Assembly (NCBI GenBank): GCA_044225565.1
Contig: JBGAIL010000012.1
Coordinates: 1 to 46,869, forward strand
DNA length: 46,869 nt
Source: CAVXAE01 sp044225565
GTDB lineage: Bacteria > Pseudomonadota > Gammaproteobacteria > Steroidobacterales > Steroidobacteraceae
Reading direction: 5' to 3'
In this document: piece by piece, positions 1-7,458 of the stretch
Position numbering within the stretch: the stretch's first letter is position 1
Layout: every line of letters starts with the position of its first letter
Translations under genes and position numbers: made by a program
Notes under the pieces: generated by a model
Database searches by the model: none
What the model saw: the letters and a program-made list of their open reading frames with translations, nothing else
What the model was told of the DNA's origin: nothing

Positions 1-534
1 GGAATGGGTGTCGCCTACGGCGCCGGCGCCTCCGGCCTGCCTTTCGGCCTGCTGCGCGGCTACATCGGCACGGATCTGCCTTCGCACAACCATCGCATCC
101 GCAGCGTGAAGTGCCCGTATACGGGCGAGCAGCTTGCCACCGTGCCGGCGATCAATCCGGACGTCACCGTCCTTCACGCGCAGCGCGCGGACCGCAAGGG
201 CAACGTGTCGATCAGTGGCATCGTCGGCGCGCAGCGGGAGGCGGGGCTGGCCGCGAAGACGCTCATCGTGACGGTCGAAGAGGTGGTCGAAGAGCTGCCG
301 CCGGCGCTCAACGGTGTGCTGCTGCCCCACTGGCTGATCGCTTCGGTGGTGCATTGCCCAGGAGGCGCGTATCCCTCGTATACGCATGGGTACTACGCGC
401 GCGACAACGCTTTCTATCAGCGTTGGGACGATATTGCGCGCGACCGGGACCGCTTCCTGCAATGGATGGGAAAGCACGTGCTGGGCACTCGCGATCATCG
501 CGAATTCCTCGCCAGCCTGAAGGAAGCCGCATGA
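1..534 (+). CDS. CoA-transferase subunit A, glutaconate CoA-transferase type (5' end cut by window)
   Basis: This is the C-terminal 177 codons of a class I (GctA/IpdA-like) CoA-transferase alpha subunit; the frame is open to base 1, so the true start lies outside the window. Recognisable stretches are GYIGTDLPSHN, the INPDVTVLHAQRADRKGNV segment and GIVGAQREAGLAAK, which are typical of this subunit. The family moves CoA between an acyl-CoA and a free carboxylate; the alpha subunit mainly builds the substrate pocket and the catalytic Glu sits in the beta subunit, encoded next with a 4-bp ATGA overlap. The neighbouring aminotransferase makes an amino-acid or amine degradation role more likely than steroid-ring cleavage (IpdAB), but the substrate cannot be read from the sequence. 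Confidence 0.85.
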   Translation, partial: GMGVAYGAGASGLPFGLLRGYIGTDLPSHNHRIRSVKCPYTGEQLATVPAINPDVTVLHAQRADRKGNVSISGIVGAQREAGLAAKTLIVTVEEVVEELPPALNGVLLPHWLIASVVHCPGGAYPSYTHGYYARDNAFYQRWDDIARDRDRFLQWMGKHVLGTRDHREFLASLKEAA

Positions 535-1331
535 GCGCCTCCTATACGCGCGACGAGATGATGACCATCGCCGCGGCCCGCATGCTGTGGGACGGGTGTG
601 TCTGCTTCGTCGGCATCGGCTTGCCGAGCGCAGCGTGCAATCTCGCACGGCTCACGCACGCGCCGGACATCGTGCTGATCTACGAATCCGGCACCATCGG
701 CACGAGGCCGGACGTGCTCCCGCTCTCCATCGGCGACGGCGAGCTCGCTGAGACCGCGGCGTGCGTGATCCCGCTGCCGGAAGTGTTCAGCCATTATCTG
801 CAGAACGGGCGCGTGGACGTCGGCTTTCTCGGCGCGGCGCAGATCGACCGCTTCGGCAATCTCAACAGCACCGTTATCGGGCCGTACGACGAGCCGTCCA
901 CCCGCCTGCCCGGCGCGGGCGGCGCGCCCGAGATCGCGAGCAACGCGAAGCAGACGTTCGTGGTGATGAAGGCCTCGCCACGCAGCTTCGTGAAGCGGCT
1001 GGATTTCCGCACCAGCGGCGGCTACCTCGGCGGCGACGGAGAGCGCTCGCGCAGCGGCGCGCGCGGTGGCGGCCCGAAAGCGCTCATCACGGATGTCGGC
1101 ATCCTGAAGCCCCTGCCGGGCTCGGAAGAGCTGGCGTTCGCCGCAACCTATCCGGGCGTTACGCTCGAGCAGGCGCGGGCGGCCATCGGCTGGCCTCTCG
1201 CGACGTTCGACAGGCTGGATGAGATCGCCGCGCCCACCGCCAGAGAACTCGAAACCCTGCGCGCGCTGCATGCGCGCACCGCCGAGGCGCATCGCCGTCC
1301 GGTGGAGCTGCCAAAGGAGACCGTCTCGTGA
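531..1331 (+). CDS. CoA-transferase subunit B, glutaconate CoA-transferase type
   Basis: 266 residues, normal for a GctB/IpdB-like beta subunit. The start ATG at 531 overlaps the stop of subunit A (ATGA), so translation is probably coupled. The frame is open further upstream, but that stretch is a shadow of subunit A. The early FVGIGLPSAACNLA motif and YESGTIG (E52 in the position of the family's catalytic glutamate, which forms the glutamyl-CoA thioester) are present, followed by VDVGFLGAAQIDRFGNLN. With subunit A it should form the cytoplasmic heteromeric enzyme. The substrate is unknown; the downstream aminotransferase suggests a short dicarboxylate or semialdehyde-derived acid. Confidence 0.87.
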   Translation: MSASYTRDEMMTIAAARMLWDGCVCFVGIGLPSAACNLARLTHAPDIVLIYESGTIGTRPDVLPLSIGDGELAETAACVIPLPEVFSHYLQNGRVDVGFLGAAQIDRFGNLNSTVIGPYDEPSTRLPGAGGAPEIASNAKQTFVVMKASPRSFVKRLDFRTSGGYLGGDGERSRSGARGGGPKALITDVGILKPLPGSEELAFAATYPGVTLEQARAAIGWPLATFDRLDEIAAPTARELETLRALHARTAEAHRRPVELPKETVS

Positions 1332-2656
1332 GCAATCCCCACATCCGGACCGAGCTGCCCGGCCCCAAGGCGCGTGCCATGATCGCGCGCGACGACGAAG
1401 TGATCTCGCCTTCGTACCCGCGCGACTATCCGTTCGTCATGTCCCACGGCACCGGCACGGAAGTGTGGGACGTGGACGGCAACCGCTTCCTCGATTTCGC
1501 CGCAGGCATCGCGGTGTGCTCCACGGGCCATGCGCACCCTAAAGTGGTCGGCGCGATCCGCGAGGCGGCGGGAAAGTTCGTGCACATCTCGAGCGACTTC
1601 TGGCACGAGGAGATGATCGGTCTTGCCGAGCGCATCGCGAAGGTCGCGCCCTTCGGCGAGCCGGCGATGAGCTTCTTCTGCCAGTCCGGCACGGAAGCGG
1701 TGGAAGGCGCGTTGAAGCTGGCGCGCTACGTTTCCGGGCGGCCGCGCTTCCTCGGATTCCTCGGCGGCTTCCACGGCCGTACGATGGGTTCGCTCTCGTT
1801 CACCTCCAGCAAATACACGCAGCAGAAGGGCTTCGCGCCCACCATGCCGGGCGTGACGCACGTGCCGTATCCCAACACCTACCGGCCTCTGTTCAACGGC
1901 GCGGATCAGGGCAACGCGGTGCTGGGCTACATCCGCATGCTGTTCGATCGCAGCGTGCCGCCTTCGGAGGTCGCGGCGATCCTGGTCGAGCCCATCCAGG
2001 GGGAGGGAGGGTATCTCGTGCCGCCGCCAGGGTTCCTGCAGGGGCTGCGAGAGATGTGCGACGAGCACGGCATCCTGCTCATCTTCGACGAGGTGCAGTC
2101 GGGCGTCGGGCGCACGGGCAAAATGTTCGCCTGCGAGCACTTCGGCGTCTCGCCGGACATCATGACGCTCGCGAAGGGATTGGGCTCGGGCGTGCCGATC
2201 GGTGCGGTCGTCGCGAAGCGCAGGATCATGCAGCAGTGGAAGCGCGGCGCGCACGGCAATACCTACGGTGGCAACCCAATCGCGTGCGCGGCGGCCAATG
2301 CCACGCTGGACCTGGTTACCGGCGGGCTTTCGGCGAATGCGGCGAAGATGGGCGGGCATTTCATGACCCGGTTGCGCGAGATGGCCGGCACGCTCAAATG
2401 CATCGGGGAGGTGCGGGGCCGAGGCTTGATGATCGGCGTCGAGCTCATCGAGCCGGGGCCGGATCGTGCGCCGGCCAAGGCTTTGGCGGAGGCCGTGATC
2501 ACCCGCGCCTATCACAACGGATTGTTGTTGCTCACGTGCGGAGTGAGCACCGTTCGCTTCATGCCGCCGCTCACGGTGACGGAGGCCGAGATCGATGAAG
2601 CCGTCGGGCTCCTGAAGATCAGTTTCGAGGAAGCGCTCGCCGGGGTGCGTGCGTGA
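1328..2656 (+). CDS. Class III PLP-dependent aminotransferase (GABA/omega-amino acid type)
   Basis: 442 residues, standard for fold-type I class III (ornithine/4-aminobutyrate family) aminotransferases. The start is GTG at 1328, overlapping the subunit B stop by 4 bp. Visible signatures are GTEVWDVDGNRFLDF near 42-56, the phosphate-binding SGTEAVEGALKLAR at 120-133, FHGRT at 148-152, ILVEPIQGEGG, the cofactor Asp in IFDEVQSGVGRTG (D254) and the Schiff-base lysine K283 in TLAKGLGSG. It should transfer an amino group from a terminal amine to a 2-oxo acid in the cytoplasm. Beside the CoA-transferase it could feed a semialdehyde-to-acid-to-CoA route (for example from GABA, 5-aminovalerate or beta-alanine), but no semialdehyde dehydrogenase is in view, so the substrate is open. 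Confidence 0.88.
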   Translation: MSNPHIRTELPGPKARAMIARDDEVISPSYPRDYPFVMSHGTGTEVWDVDGNRFLDFAAGIAVCSTGHAHPKVVGAIREAAGKFVHISSDFWHEEMIGLAERIAKVAPFGEPAMSFFCQSGTEAVEGALKLARYVSGRPRFLGFLGGFHGRTMGSLSFTSSKYTQQKGFAPTMPGVTHVPYPNTYRPLFNGADQGNAVLGYIRMLFDRSVPPSEVAAILVEPIQGEGGYLVPPPGFLQGLREMCDEHGILLIFDEVQSGVGRTGKMFACEHFGVSPDIMTLAKGLGSGVPIGAVVAKRRIMQQWKRGAHGNTYGGNPIACAAANATLDLVTGGLSANAAKMGGHFMTRLREMAGTLKCIGEVRGRGLMIGVELIEPGPDRAPAKALAEAVITRAYHNGLLLLTCGVSTVRFMPPLTVTEAEIDEAVGLLKISFEEALAGVRA

Positions 2657-5268
2657 GCCGCGCGCTGCCGCTGGCGGGGTTCGTCGCGCTGCTCGCCGGT
2701 GTGGCGACCGGCCCGGCGCAGGCAGCGCGCGAGACGGTGCTGAAGCAGGTCGACCTGCCGCACAACTACTACTGGCGGGAGCTGTATATCCCGCAACTCA
2801 CCACAGGGCCTTCGAGCGTCGCGTTCCTGCCGGATGGGCAGAGCGTGGTGTTCAGCATGGGGGGCTCGCTGTGGAGGCAAGTGCGTGGTGGCGCGCCGCC
2901 AGCCGCCGACGCGGAGGCCATCGAGCTCACTCATGCGAATGGCGCATACGACTACCAGCCGGACGTCTCGCCTGACGGCCGCATCGTGGTTTTCGCCCGT
3001 TACGATGGCAATGCCATGGAGCTCTGGCGGCTCGACCTCGCTAGCGGCCGGGAGCAGCCTCTCACCACGAACGGCGGCGTGAACCTCGAGCCGCGGCTTT
3101 CCCCGGATGGCACGCAGCTGGCCTGGGTTTCCACCGCCGGCACGGGCCATTTCAATCTCGTGATCGCGCCGATCGGCGAAACGGGGCTCGGCGCGCCGCG
3201 CCCGCTGTTCGAGCCGCGCGAGAGCCACATCGACCGTTACTACTATTCGCGCTTCGATCATGCCATCAACCCCTCGTGGTCGCCGGATGGCGAGCGCGTG
3301 TACTTCGTCAGCAATCCCGAGATCGCCTGGGGAACGGGCGACATCTGGTCCATCTCCGTGCGTGGAGCGCCGGATCTCCGGAAAGTGCTGAGCGAGGAGA
3401 CGTCCTGGAGCGCGCGGCCCGAAGTCTCGCCCGACGGCAATCGGGTGCTGTTCGCCAGCTATCACGGCCGGGACTGGCACCAGCTGTGGCTCACCACGCC
3501 GAAGGGCGCTGCGCCTCTGCCGCTGACGTTCGGGGACTTCGACCGGCGCAACGCACGCTGGTCCGCGGACGGTCAGCGCATTGCGTACGTCAGCAACGAG
3601 CATGGGAATACGGAGCTCGTCGTTCAGGAGGTCATCGGCGGAGCGCAGACGAAGATTTCCACGCAGTCGCGCAAATACCGCCTGTCCCAGGCGCGTCTCA
3701 CGCTGGACATCCACGACGCGAAAGGCGAGCGCGTGCCCGCCCGCGTATCCGTGCTGGCGAGCGACGGCCGTGCGTATGCGCCGGATCAGGCCTGGATGCA
3801 GGCCGATGATGGATTCGACCGTGCCGTGCAGAGAACGGAAACGCATTATTTCCATTGCGCGCCACCCTGCTCGCTGGCGGTTCCGGCGGGGGAGGTGGCG
3901 ATCACGGTGCAGCATGGGTTCGCGCACCTGCCGTGGAAGCAGAAGGTGACGCTCGCTGCCGCGGGTGCGGACACGGGCGCGGCTGGTGCGCCCGTTGCGG
4001 ATGCGGCGGCTGCCCGCGAGATCGACGTCCGCCTCGAAGGCCACGCCTTGCCCGCCAGCTTCGGCCGCTGGCTGAGCGCGGATCTGCACATGCACATGAA
4101 CTACGGCGGCCACTACAAGAACACGCCGCAGGGCCTGGCCTTCCAGGCGCAGGCGGAAGACCTCGACGTCGTCCACGACCTCGTCGTCAACAAGGAAGAG
4201 CGCATACCGCAGATCGAGCGCTTCAGCGCCACTCCCGATCCCGCCGGCGGCGAGCACGTGGTGCTGCTGCACTCGCAGGAATTCCACAGCAGCTTCTGGG
4301 GCCATCTCGGCCTGCTGTTCCTCGAGGATCATCTCCTGACGCCGGACTTCGCCAGCTACCGCCACACGGCGTTCGCGAGCCCGTATCCGCACAACGGCGT
4401 CATCGCAGACCTCGCGCATGCGCAGAACGGACTGGTCGGCCACGCGCACCCGTTCGATGCGGACGTCGTGCCGGCGAAGGAGCGCTCGCTCTCCAACTCG
4501 CTGCCCGCGGAAGCCGTGCTGGGCAAGATCGACTACCTCGAAGTCACCGGCTTCTCGGATCACGAGGCCACGGCGGGCGTGTGGTATCGCCTGCTGAACA
4601 CGGGAGCGCGCATCCCGGCGGGCGGCGGCAGCGACACCATGTCCAATTACGCCTCGCTGCACGGCCCGGTGGGGCTGACTCGTACCTTTCTCGATACGCG
4701 CGGCGAACGGACGGTCGCAGCGCTCCGGGAAGCGTTGAAAGCGGGCCGCACGTTCGCGAGCAACGCCCCGCTGCTGGGGCTCGAGATGGCGGAGCTGCGG
4801 CCCGGGGACACCTTGAGCCGCCGCGCTCCGGGCAACGTGCCTTATCGCGTCGCGATGCGCTCGCCGGTTCCCATCGATCACGTGGAGCTGGTGCACAACG
4901 GCAAGGTCATCGAGTCCTTCGCGCTGCACGGCGACCGGCGCTCGCTGGACGTCACCGGCTCGGTGCGCCTGGATCGCGGCGGCTGGGTGCTGTTGCGAGC
5001 CTGGAACGACGGTGCGGACCCACTCGTGTTCGACGGGTATCCGTACGGTACGACCAGCCCGATCTATCTCGACCTTCCGGGCAAGCCCGCTACCGCGGGC
5101 GAGGACGCGACGTATTTCGTCGCCTGGCTGGACCGGGTCATCCAGACCGTGAGCGCCCGGGACGATTTCAACGATGCGCGCGAGCGCAAGGCGACGCTCG
5201 ATTATCTGAATGCCGCGCGCGACCGGTACGTCGAGCTGCAGAAGACCGTGGGGAGTCATCCGAAATGA
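2653..5268 (+). CDS. Exported TolB-like beta-propeller fused to CehA/McbA (PHP-like) metallohydrolase
   Basis: 871 residues. The start is GTG at 2653, overlapping the aminotransferase stop by 4 bp. A hydrophobic signal peptide covers about residues 1-24. Residues 45-330 carry repeated PD40-type motifs (SPDGRIVVF, SPDGTQLAW, SPDGERVYF, SPDGNRVLF, SADGQRIAY) forming a TolB/S9-like propeller. The C-terminal half is a metal-dependent hydrolase of the CehA/McbA group within the PHP superfamily: DLHMHMN (H479, H481), HSQEFHSSFWGH, GHAHPFDAD (H597, H599) and GGGSDTMSNYASLHG from about 657. CehA and McbA hydrolyse carbamates, but the wider family is mostly uncharacterised. An envelope-located hydrolase acting together with the S9 peptidase encoded next is the likely setting; the substrate is unknown. 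Confidence 0.82.
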   Translation: MSRALPLAGFVALLAGVATGPAQAARETVLKQVDLPHNYYWRELYIPQLTTGPSSVAFLPDGQSVVFSMGGSLWRQVRGGAPPAADAEAIELTHANGAYDYQPDVSPDGRIVVFARYDGNAMELWRLDLASGREQPLTTNGGVNLEPRLSPDGTQLAWVSTAGTGHFNLVIAPIGETGLGAPRPLFEPRESHIDRYYYSRFDHAINPSWSPDGERVYFVSNPEIAWGTGDIWSISVRGAPDLRKVLSEETSWSARPEVSPDGNRVLFASYHGRDWHQLWLTTPKGAAPLPLTFGDFDRRNARWSADGQRIAYVSNEHGNTELVVQEVIGGAQTKISTQSRKYRLSQARLTLDIHDAKGERVPARVSVLASDGRAYAPDQAWMQADDGFDRAVQRTETHYFHCAPPCSLAVPAGEVAITVQHGFAHLPWKQKVTLAAAGADTGAAGAPVADAAAAREIDVRLEGHALPASFGRWLSADLHMHMNYGGHYKNTPQGLAFQAQAEDLDVVHDLVVNKEERIPQIERFSATPDPAGGEHVVLLHSQEFHSSFWGHLGLLFLEDHLLTPDFASYRHTAFASPYPHNGVIADLAHAQNGLVGHAHPFDADVVPAKERSLSNSLPAEAVLGKIDYLEVTGFSDHEATAGVWYRLLNTGARIPAGGGSDTMSNYASLHGPVGLTRTFLDTRGERTVAALREALKAGRTFASNAPLLGLEMAELRPGDTLSRRAPGNVPYRVAMRSPVPIDHVELVHNGKVIESFALHGDRRSLDVTGSVRLDRGGWVLLRAWNDGADPLVFDGYPYGTTSPIYLDLPGKPATAGEDATYFVAWLDRVIQTVSARDDFNDARERKATLDYLNAARDRYVELQKTVGSHPK

Positions 5269-7388
5269 CGAGAAGAAACACGATGTTCGCCGCTTTCACG
5301 GAGTCGCGCACGCGGGTCGTATGTGTCGCGCCAGCCGCAGGGCTGGTCCTGGCCGTCTGCCTGCTCGGCGGCTGGCCTGCCGTCGCTGCGCCATCCGCGG
5401 CCGTCGCCGTTGCCGCCGCGGCGTCTGCGTCCGCTCCCGCCGCATCCGGGCCGCTCACGCTGGACGACTTCGACCGCATCGCGGACGTCGCCGACCCGGA
5501 GCTCTCGCCCGATGGCGAGTACCTCATCTACAGCGTCTCCGCCAAGGACATGGCGGAGGACGCGAGCTATTCCGATCTCTGGCGCGTGCGCTGGGACGGA
5601 ACGGATCGCCGCCCGCTCACGCAGACACCGAAGGAGAGCGAATGGCAGCCGCAGTGGAGCCAGGACGGCAAGTGGATCGCCTTCCTCGCCGATCGCGGCG
5701 GTGACGACGCGAAGACTCAAGTTTGGGTCATGCCCGCCTTCGGCGGCGAGGCACGGCAGATCACCCGCTTCGCGGAAGGCGTGAAGGATTTCTCATGGTC
5801 GCCGGACGGCGCGCGCTTCGCGGTGATCGCGTGGGATCCGCAGCGGCCGGAAGGGGAGGCGAAGCCGAAGAATCCGCCGCCCATCGTCACGGGCCGCTAT
5901 CAGTTCAAGGAGGACTACACGGGCTATCTCACCTCGCGACGCCGCCATCTCTACGTGGTGGACGCAGCCAGCGGGCAGGCGACGCTGCTCACGCCGGGAG
6001 ATCACGACGAAGGCGCGCCCGCCTGGTCGCCGGACGGCAAGCTCGTCGCCTACGTCACCAAGCGCGGCGCGGATCCCGACCGCACGCTCAACTTCGACAT
6101 CTACGTCATCGAGCCTCGCGCCGGCGCCAGCGAGCGCCAGCTGACCACCTGGCCGGGCGCCGACCTCGACCCGGACTGGGACGCGAAGCCGGCCTGGAGC
6201 CCCGACAGCAAGCGCATCGCGTACCTGCGCGCGGCCGAGGACAAGTGGATCTACTACTCGCCGTTCCAGCTGGCCGTCGTGGAAGTGGCGAGCGGCAAGG
6301 AGACGCTGCCGGCGCCCATCGACCGCTGGTTCTACAAGCCGCGCTGGAGCCAGGACGGGCGCTCGATCCTGAGTCTCGTCGAGCAGAGCCGCGTCATGCA
6401 TCTTTCGCGCATCGACGTGGCGAGCGGCAAGGTGACGACGCTGACGCCGGGCAAGCGGTACGAAGCGGATTTCGCCATCGGGCCCAAGGGCCGCATCGCG
6501 GTGCTCGGCGGCGATGACACGCACCCGTACGAGATCTCGGCGGTGGAGGGCGGGAAGCTGCGCGCGCTCACCGATCACAACGCGTTCCTGGCGCAGAAGC
6601 AGCTCGCGGCCGCCGAGGATTTCACGGCGACGAGCCCGGACGGCACGACTGTCGATGCGTTTCTCATCAAGCCGGTGGGCTACGTCGAAGGCCAGCGGTA
6701 TCCGGCCATCGTCACCGTGCACGGCGGGCCCGTCTATCAGTTCAGCCACGAGTTCGACGACGAATGGCAGCACTACGCCGCGAACGGTTACGCGGTCATC
6801 GCAGCCAACCCGCGCGGCAGCTCCGGCCGCGGCTTCGATTTCGCGCGCGCCATCTATGCGGACTGGGGCCAGAAGGACGTGCAGGACGTGCTGGCCGCCG
6901 TGGACCACGCGGTGAAGATCGGTGTGGCGGATCCGGAACGGCTCGGCGTGGGCGGCTGGAGCTACGGCTCAATGCTCACGAACTATCTCATCGCGAGCGA
7001 CAAGCGGTTCAAAGCTGCCGTGAGCGGCGCCGGTACGTCGAACATGCTCGGCAACTTCGGCTACGACCAGTACATCCGCGAATATGATCTGGAGCTGGGC
7101 GTGCCCTGGAAGAACCGCGAAGCGTACGACCGCGTGAGCTATCCGTTCCTGCACGCGGACCGCATCGTGACGCCGACGCTGTTCCAGTGCGCCAGCGCGG
7201 ACTTCAACATGCCGTGCCTCGGGGCGCAGCAGATGTACCAGGCGCTGCGCTACCAGAATATTCCCACGGAGCTGGTCATCTACCCCGAGGAGAACCACGG
7301 CCTCACCGTGCCGAGCTATCTGCGGGACCGGAGGCAGCGCGATCTGGCGTGGTACGACCGGTTTTTGAAAGGGCAGAAGCCTCGCTGA
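5265..7388 (+). CDS. S9 family (prolyl oligopeptidase-type) peptidase
   Basis: 707 residues from ATG 5265, which overlaps the preceding stop by 4 bp. The frame is open far upstream, but that part shadows the metallohydrolase gene; a second ATG at 5283 is possible. The N-terminus has a hydrophobic export segment (about residues 18-42) and then an Ala-rich linker. A propeller with SPDGEYLIY, SPDGARFAV and SPDGKLVAY motifs fills about 60-430. The C-terminal alpha/beta-hydrolase domain holds a complete triad: S566 in GGWSYGS, D646 in CASADFN and H678 in EENHG. Members are dipeptidyl- or acylaminoacyl-peptidases acting on short peptides. Last gene of the five-gene overlapping operon; probably periplasmic. 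Confidence 0.9.
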   Translation: MTRRNTMFAAFTESRTRVVCVAPAAGLVLAVCLLGGWPAVAAPSAAVAVAAAASASAPAASGPLTLDDFDRIADVADPELSPDGEYLIYSVSAKDMAEDASYSDLWRVRWDGTDRRPLTQTPKESEWQPQWSQDGKWIAFLADRGGDDAKTQVWVMPAFGGEARQITRFAEGVKDFSWSPDGARFAVIAWDPQRPEGEAKPKNPPPIVTGRYQFKEDYTGYLTSRRRHLYVVDAASGQATLLTPGDHDEGAPAWSPDGKLVAYVTKRGADPDRTLNFDIYVIEPRAGASERQLTTWPGADLDPDWDAKPAWSPDSKRIAYLRAAEDKWIYYSPFQLAVVEVASGKETLPAPIDRWFYKPRWSQDGRSILSLVEQSRVMHLSRIDVASGKVTTLTPGKRYEADFAIGPKGRIAVLGGDDTHPYEISAVEGGKLRALTDHNAFLAQKQLAAAEDFTATSPDGTTVDAFLIKPVGYVEGQRYPAIVTVHGGPVYQFSHEFDDEWQHYAANGYAVIAANPRGSSGRGFDFARAIYADWGQKDVQDVLAAVDHAVKIGVADPERLGVGGWSYGSMLTNYLIASDKRFKAAVSGAGTSNMLGNFGYDQYIREYDLELGVPWKNREAYDRVSYPFLHADRIVTPTLFQCASADFNMPCLGAQQMYQALRYQNIPTELVIYPEENHGLTVPSYLRDRRQRDLAWYDRFLKGQKPR

Positions 7389-7458
7389 ACAGCGGCGCTC
7401 TCTGGCCTATGCGATGACTTAGGATCGGCAACGTTCGGCGCGGGGGCGTGGGGGATTG

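Noticed and set aside
495..5259. Very long antisense reading frames opposite the first operon
   Set aside because: GC-rich codon bias on the real strand opens the opposite frames; their translations are Arg/Ala/His-rich and lack motifs.
7389..7458. Possible bidirectional terminator between the two convergent S9 genes
   Set aside because: No stem-loop with a T-run is visible; only G-rich sequence is present.
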